Notes under the pieces: model-generated
The model's database searches: none
Seen by the model: only the letters and a program-made list of their open reading frames with translations
What the model was told of the DNA's origin: nothing
Program-made: the position numbers and the translations under genes
Assembly: GCA_964512045.1 (NCBI GenBank)
Contig: CAZEJK010000019.1
Coordinates: 1-41,319 of the forward strand
DNA length: 41,319 nt
Direction: 5' to 3'
Source of the DNA: CAZEJK01 sp964512045
GTDB lineage: Bacteria > Acidobacteriota > Thermoanaerobaculia > Thermoanaerobaculales > Sulfomarinibacteraceae
In this document: positions 1 to 10,900 of the stretch, in pieces
How positions within the stretch are numbered: the stretch's first letter is position 1
How the letters are laid out: the number at the start of each line of letters is the position of its first letter

Positions 1-5
1 GGGGT

Positions 6-548
6 TTAGAAACCCTCGAGAATCGAGATCACGAGAGCACGCCCGTACTCCTGCGCCAGCTCTTCGATCGCCTCGGTCTGCCTGTCGAAGTAATCGACCG
101 CCGAGGCGTCCACCTGGTACGAGGTCTCACGAGAGAACGAGCGGTTCTCCCACATCAGCACCGGCTCCTCGCCACGGTCATCGTACAGTCGGACCGAAGC
201 GGTCAAACGCAGCTGGTACTCCGTGGCACGCCCTCGCTCATCGAACTGCACCGGTGACACGCCAACCGAGGTGACGACTCCCTCCAACACGAGCTCGGCA
301 GCATCGCGGTCGTCGAGAACCCGGAACCGGCTGCGCCGCACCCACTCTTGAACCACCGCCTCGGTCACGCGCTGATCCATGTCCGCCCAATCGGTTCGGT
401 TCTCAAACGCCTTGACGTACAGGGTCTCCAGCTCCTCAGGCAGGAAGCTCGAGGTACCGACGAGGTGGTAGCCGCAACCAACGGTGAACGCTGTGACAAC
501 GGCCAGTAGCGCAACACCGGCGACAGAGAGCCGCAACGACCGTGTCAT
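6..548 (-). CDS. lptE: LPS-assembly lipoprotein LptE
   Basis: A 180-residue lipoprotein. The N-terminus has a basic start, a hydrophobic stretch and a lipobox ending T-V-G-C25, followed directly by G-Y-H-L, the typical opening of LptE. The rest matches the LptE fold in pattern: a segment like 'LYVKAFENRT', an alternating beta region and a C-terminal helix. In the family LptE plugs the LptD beta-barrel in the outer membrane and helps insert lipopolysaccharide, so the host should be diderm with LPS. The ATG overlaps the stop of the upstream receiver gene (ATGA, 545-548), implying translational coupling. It is the last gene of the minus-strand unit GAF - receiver - lptE. The family is divergent in sequence, so the call rests on lipobox, length and opening motif. 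Confidence 0.85.
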   Translation of the reverse strand: MTRSLRLSVAGVALLAVVTAFTVGCGYHLVGTSSFLPEELETLYVKAFENRTDWADMDQRVTEAVVQEWVRRSRFRVLDDRDAAELVLEGVVTSVGVSPVQFDERGRATEYQLRLTASVRLYDDRGEEPVLMWENRSFSRETSYQVDASAVDYFDRQTEAIEELAQEYGRALVISILEGF

Positions 549-910
549 GTTCGCACTCGCAGATCGTGCACCAGCGCGTCCACCTGACGAAGCTCGATCG
601 CCTTGGCCACGAGAGCCTCCGCTCCCAGATGCATCGTCTGATCCCGGTCGCCATCTTCGGTCGTCATCAGCGCACTCCGCAGGTGGCCCATTCTCGACTC
701 TGATCTAACCGCCGCGATCAGCGTGACCGCTTCCATTACGGGCGTCTGCAGGTCTGTCATCAGCACGTCGGCACCCTCCGTCACGACCAGCTGCAACGCT
801 CCGATCCCGTCGGCCGCCTCGTGGACCCTGACATCGTCGCCGCGCGCCAGCCCCATCGCAATCCTCTGCCGCATCGTACCGGAGTCCTCGGCATCGACGA
901 CCTTCAGCAC
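545..910 (-). CDS. stand-alone receiver (CheY-like) domain protein, divergent
   Basis: A 121-residue single-domain response regulator with a GTG start. Visible receiver landmarks are an acidic pair E8-D9 followed by S-G-T-M-R, a phospho-acceptor candidate D53 in 'VLMTDLQTPVM', T83/T84 in 'ALMTTE' and K103 in 'LVAKA'. Departures from consensus are the usual M-D-G after the acceptor replaced by M-E-A, and K-P replaced by K-A. No output domain is present, so it would act by protein-protein contact if phosphorylated. The GTG overlaps the stop of the GAF gene (GTGCTGA) and its own stop overlaps the lptE start, so the three genes are translated as one unit. No histidine kinase lies in the window. 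Confidence 0.8.
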   Translation of the reverse strand: MLKVVDAEDSGTMRQRIAMGLARGDDVRVHEAADGIGALQLVVTEGADVLMTDLQTPVMEAVTLIAAVRSESRMGHLRSALMTTEDGDRDQTMHLGAEALVAKAIELRQVDALVHDLRVRT

Positions 911-1614
911 AAACCCTCCCGGCCCCGAATCTCGCGAACCGCTCGCACCGAGTCGAACTGATCGCCGAGGTAGGCAGCGACGATCGCGGTGTAGATCGCC
1001 GAGCCTGCCTGCGCTGACAGCAGCGTGAGCAGCTCCTCGTCCTTGCGCGTGAAGCGGACCTTCTGCGGCAGCAGCTGCTCAATGAGCAGGAGACCGAACA
1101 CCTCCTCCCGCGCGTCCATCAGCCGGAGGGGCACGACCGCCGCCGACGTACCCTCGGGCGTCGGAGCATCGACGAACACCGGCTGACGGGTCGCCAGCGC
1201 ACGCTCGACGTTCGGGTCGTCCGTCTCGACTCCCAACCCCTCGGGAAGACGACCGGCATCTTCGTTGTGCCACGAGATCACCTCATAACCAGCTTGCGGT
1301 GACCCGATCGCGAGGACGTACCGGCGCACTCCGAGAAGGTTGAGGAGAATCTCCCCCAAGAGCGACAGCACCACGTCGAGATCCATGGTGGAGTGCAGCT
1401 GATGCGAGGCCACGTACAAGTTCGCCAGCTGGTCGTTCTGCTCTTCGAGAAGCTGCGTACGCCCGCGCAGCGTCTCCACCTCGAGGCGGAGACGCTCCAC
1501 CCTTTCCCGGAGCTCTGGAACGGCGTCCTCTTCACCCTCGGACGGCCCTCCGTCCAACGAATCGAGGGCCTCGATCAACAGCCGCCGGATCCGCGACGCA
1601 GCCTGTGCCTCCAT
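904..1614 (-). CDS. coiled-coil plus GAF domain protein
   Basis: A 236-residue soluble protein. Residues about 30-65 form a leucine/glutamate-rich coiled coil. Residues about 66-215 look like a GAF domain: a helix with 'SHQLHSTMDLDVVLSLL', a central 'AAVVPLRL' strand, 'FGLLLIEQ' and a closing helix 'LLTLLSAQAGSAIYTA'. GAF domains bind small ligands or mediate dimerisation in signalling. No kinase, cyclase or DNA-binding domain is attached. The gene is coupled to the receiver gene and then lptE, which suggests sensing linked to envelope assembly, but that is inference. A decayed second copy of its 5' part lies at 11640-11943. The ATG at 1614 is 12 bases downstream of the stop of the decayed rarA copy. 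Confidence 0.8.
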   Translation of the reverse strand: MEAQAASRIRRLLIEALDSLDGGPSEGEEDAVPELRERVERLRLEVETLRGRTQLLEEQNDQLANLYVASHQLHSTMDLDVVLSLLGEILLNLLGVRRYVLAIGSPQAGYEVISWHNEDAGRLPEGLGVETDDPNVERALATRQPVFVDAPTPEGTSAAVVPLRLMDAREEVFGLLLIEQLLPQKVRFTRKDEELLTLLSAQAGSAIYTAIVAAYLGDQFDSVRAVREIRGREGLC

Positions 1615-1626
1615 CAGGACTCGACT

Positions 1627-1815
1627 CTAGCACAGCCGGTTCGTCTCCAGCCTGGCTCGGATCCGCTCCTCCCTCGAGCATCCACGCGGGCCAGTACAGA
1701 GACCCTCGCCACGCGCTTGCGACCCTTTCCAACACCTCGCTGTCCATCTCGAGCTCGGGATGAACGAGGGGTTGAAAACGGGCGGTGACCGGGTCGATCA
1801 ATGGGGCCTTCGTCA
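1627..1815 (-). pseudogene. decayed fragment of rarA (C-terminal part)
   Basis: This short minus-strand stretch carries pieces of the rarA gene found intact at 11944-13290. The end reads E-R-I-R-A-R-L-E followed soon by a TAG at 1627-1629, matching the intact C-terminus. Bases 1659-1703 match 12416-12460 at about 40 of 45 positions and encode 'SLYW-A-MLEGGADP'. Bases 1719-1759 resemble 12671-12715 ('LE--D-EVLERIA'). The pieces are in the right order but in different frames and with large internal deletions. One deletion joins two copies of GGATCCGC(T/G)CCTCCC that are separate in the intact gene (near 12000 and 12416). The left limit is clear; the right limit near 1815 is approximate. Confidence 0.75.
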
Positions 1816-1947
1816 CCATTGTGCTAGCATTGCTGTGGTATCGTGGCGCCCAGCAGGCGCTCGTAGCTCGTAACATCGGTCCGAACCAGGACCCGGCTCT
1901 TTGCCCGCGCTGGCGGGGGCCGCTGCCGGGTGCGAGAGGAAGATTGG

Positions 1948-4900
1948 ATGTACGCATCCGCAACCCGGGCAGGGCTCGAAACACCTTCCGCCAAACCTTC
2001 TCCCGTCGACCCTCCAGGACCTGTCTGGCCGCGCCCGCTGGCGGCTGTACTCCTCTCGGCGGGCATCGTCACTACCGGGCTCGCCGCCGTTCCAGACATC
2101 GAGAGCACAACCCTCAACGGCACCACCATTCAGGTGACGATCACGGCGGACGAGCTGGATGCGGCCCATGGCGGCAGCGATGTCGATACCGGTATGTCCC
2201 TCCGTGAGGCGATCATCGACGCCAACGCCACCCCCTCGGTAACGACCGTGATCCGACTGGGAGAGCACACCTACACCCTGACGCGCGCGGGCAGGGGCGA
2301 GGATGCCTGCGTCACCGGCGACCTCGACGTGCGCGCGCCGATCGTTATCGAGGGTGTCGGTGACGCGCGCACATTCATCGACGCGGCCGGCATCGACCGC
2401 GGATTCCACGTGGCCCCGGGAGGCCGCCTCCAGCTGCAGGACCTCACGCTCAGCAACGGTCTCACCACCTGCGGCGAGGACGGCGGCGGCATCCTCGCCG
2501 CCGGCGACGTGTCGCTGCTGCGGATGTGGTTGCTCGACAGCGCCACTGGCGACTGCGAGCAGACGGGGGGGGAGCACGCCGGGCATGGCGGCGGCATCCT
2601 CTGCGACAACACCACCCTCACGGTGCTCGACTCGAAGATCCTGCGCAACACCACCGGCCGCGGTTCGCACCGCCGCCCCGGCGCCGACTCCCGCTGCACA
2701 GACCCTCCCAACAACGGCGCCCCGGGCGGCAACGCCGGCAACGGGGGCGGCATCGCCGCGGAGAGCTGTACCGTGACCATCGAGCGCTCTCACATCATGA
2801 GCAACCGCACCGGAGACGGCGGCGAGGGCGGCGAGGGCGGCTCCTCCGACGCGGCGCCCTTCTGCCGCTACTATGACGGCGCCGACGGGGGCCCGGGCGG
2901 CGACGGCGGTGACGGCGGCGGCATCTGGCTCCATTACGGCGCGGCGACGATCGTCTCCAGCACCATCTTCTCCAATGCGGTGGGCACCGGCGGATACGGC
3001 GGGCTCGGCGGGACCGGCGAGGGGAGCAAGGACGACGGCGCCGGAGGGGAGGGCGGAGACGCCGGCAACGGAGGCGGCATCGCCACCGCCGGTGCGGTCA
3101 CCACCATCCGCGACTCGGTGCTCCGGAACAACCACTGCTCCGACCCCTACTGCGCCGGCGGGCCGGGCGTGGACGGTGCGGATGACGGCGATGACGTGAT
3201 GGGGGGAGCGATCTACAGCGCTGGCGCCGGTATCGGTATCGTCGGCCTCATCGTCGAGCGATGCAGCCTCTACAACAACCGAGCCTGGGCCGGCGGCGGA
3301 ATCGCCAACCACGGCAAGATGGTGCTCCGCAACACCACCCTGACCGGCAATGCCGCCGAGTGGCACGGTTCGGCCGTCTACGACTCCACCTACCATAGCG
3401 AGGACCGCGGGGTCATCGACTTCTGCACCATCGCGGAGAACGGGCCCGGGCACTCCGGCCTCTACGCGGTCGGCAGCCAGGGCCCCGCGGTCACGAGCAC
3501 CATCATCGCCGGCAACACCGAGCGCCAGTACTACGGCACACTGGACAGCAGCAGCGACCACAACCTCGTCGCCGACGACGCGACCGGGCTCGGGCCGCTG
3601 CGCGACAACGGCGGCGAGACACCGACCATGGCGCTGCTCGACGGCAGCGCGGCCATCAATGCCGGTGACCCGGCGATCCCAGCCTCGGATCCCGATCCCG
3701 CCACCGACCAGCGCGGCTCAACCCGCGTTTCCGGGGGGCGCTCCGACTGCGGCGCCTACGAGAAGGCCGTTCCGCCGCGCCTGTCGGGTGTCGGCTTCGA
3801 CACCAGTAGCGTCGCCGAGGGGGTGCCCACCTGGGTGCACGGGAACATCGTCAACGCCCGCTTCAAGCAGGTGACTCTGCACGTGCGCTGGGGCGACGGC
3901 ACCGAAAGCACCTACCACTACAGCCCCACCACGGACCCATTCCCCTTCAACGAGGGGCACACCTTCGGCAACAACCCGCCGGGGACGCCGGCCTTGAGTC
4001 GACACGCCGATCTCACCCTGAGCGAGGACGGCGTCGGTACCACCGCCGCGGCGGAGACGGTGATCGAGGTGATCAACGTCGCCCCCACTGAGATGACCCT
4101 CACCCGCGACCCTGCCACGCTCGAGGAGGGGACCGCAACACTGTTGATGGGATCGATCGTCGATTCCGTGGCCGACGAGAGCTTCACGGTGGAGATCGAC
4201 TGGGGCGACGGAACGCCCCTGGAGACGATGGCCCTGGCCGGCGTCAGCACCTTCGCCACCGCCCACGTCTACGCCGACGATCCTCCCAGTGGCAGCTTCA
4301 CAATCACGGCCCACGCCGCGGATGCCGAGGGCCTCGCCGCCCCCGACGCCTCCACCACCGTCACCGTCACCAACGTCGCCCCGGGCCTCGCCGACCTGTC
4401 CGTCACCCCCAACCCGGTGTCGGAGGGCGCCACCGCGACCCTCAGCGGGAGCATCGTCGAGCCCGGAGCCGGTGACGTCCTCACGCTCGTGGTGGACTGG
4501 GGCGACGGCTCGACGGATACCTACCCCTTGGCCGCGGGAACCGCATCCTTCGCCCGCACCCACAGCTACGCCGACGACGAGCCCACCGCCACCGCCCAGG
4601 ACACCTACACCCTCGACCTCACCCTCAGCGACGACGACGGTGGCTCGGGGACCGGCACAACCACAGTCACCGTCGCCAATGCGCCACCGCGCGTCGGCCA
4701 GCTCGCCGCCACACCGTGTGAACAGGGCGGGTCGACGACCCTCACCGGCACCATCAGCGACCCCGGCACCTCCGACAGCTTCACCCTGGCGGTGGACTGG
4801 GGCGACGGCGACAGCGACATCTTCCCTTACCCCGCCGGTACGACCGAACTCTCGGTGACTCACCAGGTGGTGGTCCTCTCGCCAGGCGGCAGCTCGCCCT

Positions 4901-7900
4901 CGCCAAACCAGATCGCGGTCACCGTGAGCGACGACGACACCGGTAGCTCCACCGCCCAGACCACCGTGCAGGTGACCAACGTGGCGCCACAGATCACCGA
5001 GCTCCGCTTCGCACCCCTCAACATCGACGAGGGCGTCAGCCTCAACCTGCGCGGCGCCATCAGCGATCCCGGGGGAACGACGGACAGCCATACCATGGTT
5101 GTGGACTGGGGCGACGGCACCAGCAGCACCCACGCAATCAACGTGGTGGACGCACCGTTCTTCGTGCCGCACACCTATGCTGACGACCCGCCGGGGAGCG
5201 ATAACCAGCGCACCGCCACGGTGACCATCACCGACGCCCACGGCGGCAGGGCCTCCGGAAGTGCCGTGGTGACGGTGCACAACGTCGAACCGACGCCGAT
5301 GCCCGACACCTACCAGGGCGACGAGGACATCATTCTGCTCGTCCCCGCCGACGGCGTCCTCCGCAATGACACCGACGTGTCGGGGGATACCTTGCACGTG
5401 GTCGTCGCCGCCTCCGACACGGTGAGCGCCCGCGGCGCCGCGGTGACACTCCAAGCCGACGGCTCCTTTGCCTACGACCCGACGGCGCCCACATGCGAGA
5501 TCCAGGGCCTGCTCGAGAACGAGACGGTGGACGACACCTTCTCCTACGCCGTCGCGGACGAGGACATGCAGCCGGACACCCTGGGGGCCCACACCACCAC
5601 AGTCACCATCAGCGTCGCCGGACATGTCGAGTCGCGCATCCTCTATGTGGATGCCACAGCCGGCGGCGCCGACGACGGTACCTCGTGGGGAAACGCCTTT
5701 CTCGAGCTGGCGGATGCGCTGGCAGTGGCCTGGGGCGGCGACACCATCCACGTGGCCGCCGGCACCTACACCCCGGACGTGGACCTCACCGTCACACCCC
5801 GGGTGCACACCGGAGACCGCAGCGCCGCCTTCGAGGTGCACCGCGGCGTCGCCCTCTACGGCGGCTTTCCCCCGGGGGGAGGCTCGTTTGCGACCCGCTC
5901 CCCAGCGGCCTACCCCACCGTGCTTTCGGGCGACATCGGCACCACCGGGGATCCCTCCGACAACTCCCTCCAGGTGGTTCGCATGGTGCGCGTTCCGGGG
6001 ACGCCCGCAGCGGTGCCGGCGACGGTGATCGACGGCTTCACAGTTGCCGATGGGCTCAACGACACCCTGGAGGGCGGCGGCATGCTGGTGAGCAACGGTT
6101 CACCGGTGATCTCGCGCTGCACCTTCAGCGCCAGCTCGGCGCCGTACGGGGGCGGCCTGGCCCTCGTGGGTGACGGCGCACCGCATGTGGTGCACTGCAC
6201 GTTCGTGGGCAACCAGGCCACCAGCACCGGTCTCCAGGGGCGTGGCGGCGGCCTCTACACACGCGGCGCCTCGCCGGTGATCGCTGGCTGCGTCTTCCGC
6301 GGCAACACCGCCCTCGAGGCCGGCGGCGGCCTCGCCGTCGCCGGCGGCGGCATCCCGGAGATCACCGGCTGCACCTTCACCGCCAACACGGCGGGCCTGA
6401 TGGGCGGTGGCCTCGCCGTGGACGGCCGTGCCCGCATCCATAGCTCCATCCTATGGGGAAACGCTTGCAGTCAGCCCGGTTGCGAGTCGGGCCAGATTCA
6501 CGATGACGGCTACGAGACCACGACGGTCTCCTACTCCGACGTCCAGGGGAGCGGCGGCAGCGGCTCCGACTGGTGGGTGCAACCCACCCTCCCGCGGCGC
6601 ATCATCGACGGCGGCGGCAACATCGATGCCGACCCGCTCTTCCTCGCCGCACCGGCGGACCTCCACCTGGACTCGAGCCCACCCAGCGTCTCCCCCGCCA
6701 TCGATGCCGGCAGCAACGCCGCCATCGCCACCGACGCGGGGGATCAGGACCACGACGGCACCACGTCAGAGGAGCTGCCGACGGACCTGGACGGGCTGCC
6801 ACGTCGCGCCGACGTTGCCACCGCCCCGGACACGGGCGAGGGCCTCGCGCCTGTGGTCGACATGGGCGCCTACGAGGCCCAGGCTGGCCCGGTGCTCTTC
6901 CTCACCCGGACCGGCTCGGGAACCGTCACCAGCACCCCCGCCGGCATCGACTGCGGCGGCGCCTGCGTCGCCAGCTTCGCCCCGGCACAGGTGGTCACGC
7001 TCGGCGCCACACCCGCGGACGGCTCCTCCTTCGCCGGCTGGATGAGCAGCCAGCCCACGTGTCTCGGCGCCGCGTGCACGCTCACCATGCCCCCGACCGG
7101 CTCGGTCTGGGCCGGGGCGCTGTTCGTCGACGGCCCTACCGCCAATCTCGCCGTAACCCTCGCCAACAGCGTGGACGCCCTCGTCCCCGGCTCCACCGTC
7201 ACCTATACCCTCACGGTCACCAACGCGGGTCCCTCCGAGGCCGCTGGAGCCACCGTTCACGACTCCTTCCCCGCCACCCTCGCGGGTGTCACCTGGACCT
7301 GCCTCGGCTCCACAGGCTCGGTGTGCACCGCGGCCGGCACCGGGGACATCGCCGACACGGTGACCATCCCCGCCCACGGCAGCGTCACCTACACCGCCAC
7401 CGCGACCCTGGTGACGGAGGCCACTGGCACCCTCATCAACACCGCCACAGTCGCACCTCCAATCCCGGACCCCGACCCCACCGACAACACCGCCACCGAC
7501 ACCGATACCATCACGCCGCAGGCCGACCTCGCCATCAGCGTGGACAACGGTACCGCCACCGTCACGCCGGGTGTGCCGCTCACCTACACCATCGTGGTGG
7601 AGAACCAGGGCCCCTCCGGGGTGACCGATGCCCTCGTCACCGATGCCTTCCCGGCGGCGCTGTCCGGCGTCACCTGGACGTGCACCCCGAGCCCCGGCGC
7701 CGTCTGCACCCCGGGCCCCGAGCCCGGCGACATCGACGACTCCGTCACCATCCCCGCCGGCGGCCGCCTCACCTACCAGGCCACGGGCACCCTCCATGCC
7801 GCCTTCACCGGCGTGCTCACCAACACGGCCCAGGTCGACCCCCCCGGCGGCACCAGCGACGCAGACACGGTGAACAACACCGCCACGGACATGGATACGG

Positions 7901-10900
7901 CGGCACCTTCCGCCAATCTCTCCGTCGTCCTCGACGACGGCCGCGCCGAGGCGGTGCCGGGGATGTCGCTGGTCTACACCTTGGACGTCGCCAACCCGAC
8001 CGGACCCAGCGCCATCACCGGCGCCGCCGTGGAGGGGCTCTTCCCGGCTGCCCTCACCTGCGCCTGGAGCTGCTCCGGCAGCGGCGGCGGCAGCTGCACG
8101 CCAGGGCTGGTGGATGGAGACGTGCACGACGCCGCCGATCTGCCCGTCGGAGGAAGCGCCAGCTACACCGTCACCTGCGAGGTTGCCCCGGATGCCTCGG
8201 GTAGCCTCGTCGCCACCGCGGAGATCACCACCACGGGCGGGGGCACCGACCCCGATCCAGCCGACAACAGCGCCAGTGATACAGACACGGTTCGGCTGTT
8301 GGATTACGGCGACGCTCCTGATGAGAGCCTCGGTCCGCCCTGGAGCTACCCGGTCACCCTCGCCGCAGACGGGGCCCGCCACGGCGTGGTTGCCGGCTTC
8401 CATCTGGGCACCACCGTCACCGCCGAGAGCGACGGCTCCCCCTCTGCCGAGGCCGATACCGATGCCGGCGACGACGGCATCGCCTTCGCGGCGCCCCTGG
8501 TGACCTGCGAGAGCTGCGAGGTCACGGTCACCGCCACCGCCGCCGGCACCCTGGACGCATGGGTCGACCTGAACGCCGACGGTGACTGGGACGACCACGG
8601 CGAGCAAGTGCTCACCGCCGCTGAGGTGCCGGCGGGAGTCAGCGCACCGGCGTTCACGGTACCGTGCTCCGCCGCCGTCACGGCAGAGACCTTCGCCCGT
8701 TTCCGCTTCTCCACGGCGGGCATCGGCGGCGCGAACGGTGTCGCCGGAGACGGCGAGGTGGAGGACCTGGCGGTGGCCATCCTCGGTCTCGACCTCGGCG
8801 ACGCCCCCGACGCACCATACCCCACCCTTCCCGGTAACGACGGCGCCCGCCACGTCCGCACAGGAACCCTCCACCTCGGCACAGGCGTGGACGCAGAAGG
8901 TGAGCCACGCACCGACGACGGCGACGACGGGGTCACCTTCACCACCCCCGTGGTCGCCGGAGCGACGACTACCGTGACCGTCTCCGCCACGGCAGCGGGA
9001 GTGGTCGACGCATGGTTGGACCACAACGCCGACGGCGACTGGGACGACGCGGACGAGCAGGTTCTCACCGGCCATGCCGTGGCGGCGGGTGCCAACCACA
9101 TCTCCTTCGCCGTGCCGGCCACGGCACCCCCCGGAGCAGCCACCTGGGCACGCTTCCGGCTCTCCTCCGCCGGCGGTCTGGCGAGCACCGGCCTCGCCCC
9201 GGACGGCGAGGTGGAGGACTACCCCGTTACCATCACCGGGGTCGCCGACCTCGAGGTCACGGTGGACGACGGCACCGACACCGCCCTCCCCGGCGGCACC
9301 GTCCGCTACACCATCGTCGCCACCAATCACGGTCCCACCCCGGCCGCCTCCGTCCATGTCACCGACGCCTTCCCCGCCGCCCTCAACTGCAGCTGGCACT
9401 GCAGCGGCGACGCTGGCGGGGGCTGCGCTCCGGCCGGTAGCGGGGCCATCGACGACCTCGCCTCCCTGCCCGCCGGCGCCAGCATCACATACGTTGCCGA
9501 CTGCACCGTAGACCCCGCGGCCGCTGGCACGCTGGTGAACACCGCCGAGGTGGTGGCCCCGGGGTGTATCGACCCCACCCCTGGCAACGCCAGTGACACC
9601 GACACCGACGACCTCATCGGCGAGGGCGATCTCGCCGTCGCCATCGATGACGGGGTGGCCACCGTGGTACCCGGACGGGACGTGACCTACACCATTACCG
9701 TCACCAACACCGGTCCGAGCCAGGCGACTGGGGCCACCGTAGGCAACGGCTTCGCCGGCCTCGAGCGGTTGGCATGGAGCTGCACAGCCTCCTCTGGTTC
9801 ATCCTGCTCGGGAAGCGGCGCCGGCGCCCTCGCCGAGGAGGTCACCCTGGCCCCGGGCGGCAGCGTCACCTTCACCGCCACCGGCACCCTCGCGACGGCC
9901 GCCACCGGCACCCTCACCAGCACGGCCACTGTCACCGCCCCCGCCGACTTCAACGACGGGACCGGTGGCAACGACACCGCCAGCGACACCAATACGGTGA
10001 GCCCGGAGGCCGACCTGGGCGTGACCGCGAGCGCCGCCTCGTCGGTTCCCGTGGGCGGCACCATCACCTCCACCATCGAGCTCCGCAACCTCGGCCCCAG
10101 CGACGCGCAGTCGGTGCTCGTGAGCCATCCCACGCCGGCCGACACGACCTTCGTGTCCGCGGCGGTGACGGCGGGAAGTGGTTGGAGCATCGGCGCCCCC
10201 ACTCCCGGCGCGGCCGGCGACGTGGTCTTCTCTCGCACAGCCCTCGCGGCAGGCGAGAGCGCGTCCTTCACGGTGGCCGTGGAGACCGCCGGCACGGTTG
10301 CGGTGGGTGACGTCATCACCAGCAGCGTGACGGTGGTCAGCTCCACCACCGACCCGGAGACTGGCAACGACGCGGCCACCGCCAGCACCACCGTGACCGC
10401 CACCGCCGACGTGGCCGTCACCGCCGCGGCCGATCGCTCCCAGGCCGTTCCCGGCGAGAACGTCACCTACACGCTCGACGTGAGCAACGACGGTCCCGAC
10501 GAGGCATGGTCGGTGACCGTCAGCAACCCCACCCCGACCGGCACCACCTTCGTCGCAGCCGCGGTGACCAGCGGCGCCGCCTGGACCGTCGACGCCCCGA
10601 CCCCCGGCACCGGCGGCGTCGTGTCCTTCACCCGAGGCCCGCTGCCCGGTGGCGAGGCTGCCACCTTCCAGGTGGTGGTGGAGATCGAGCCCACGGTGAG
10701 CTTCGGCGAGATGATCACCAACACCGTCACCACCGCCAACGACACCCACGACGACGATGCGGCCAACGACTCTGCCACCGTTACGATCCCGGTGTGCGCC
10801 GTCATCGACCTGGAGCCCTGGCACGTCGCCACGGCCCTCGCCGGCCAGGCGTACGCCGAGACCCTGCAGGCGACGGGCGGCACCGCCCCCTACACCTACA

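Noticed and set aside
1616..1947. Riboswitch in the leader of the giant gene
   Set aside because: Only one small stem (CCCGC/GCGGG near 1906) and a possible TGCTAGCAT -10 at 1822 are visible; no known riboswitch core was recognised.
6573..8204. Arg/His-rich plus-strand frame inside the giant gene
   Set aside because: Low-complexity shadow in another frame; the giant gene frame is intact across it.
3880..10790. Regularly spaced repeats that could suggest a CRISPR array or satellite DNA
   Set aside because: The periodicity is protein-level (PKD-like and DUF11 modules of about 100-130 residues) with diverged DNA and an open frame.
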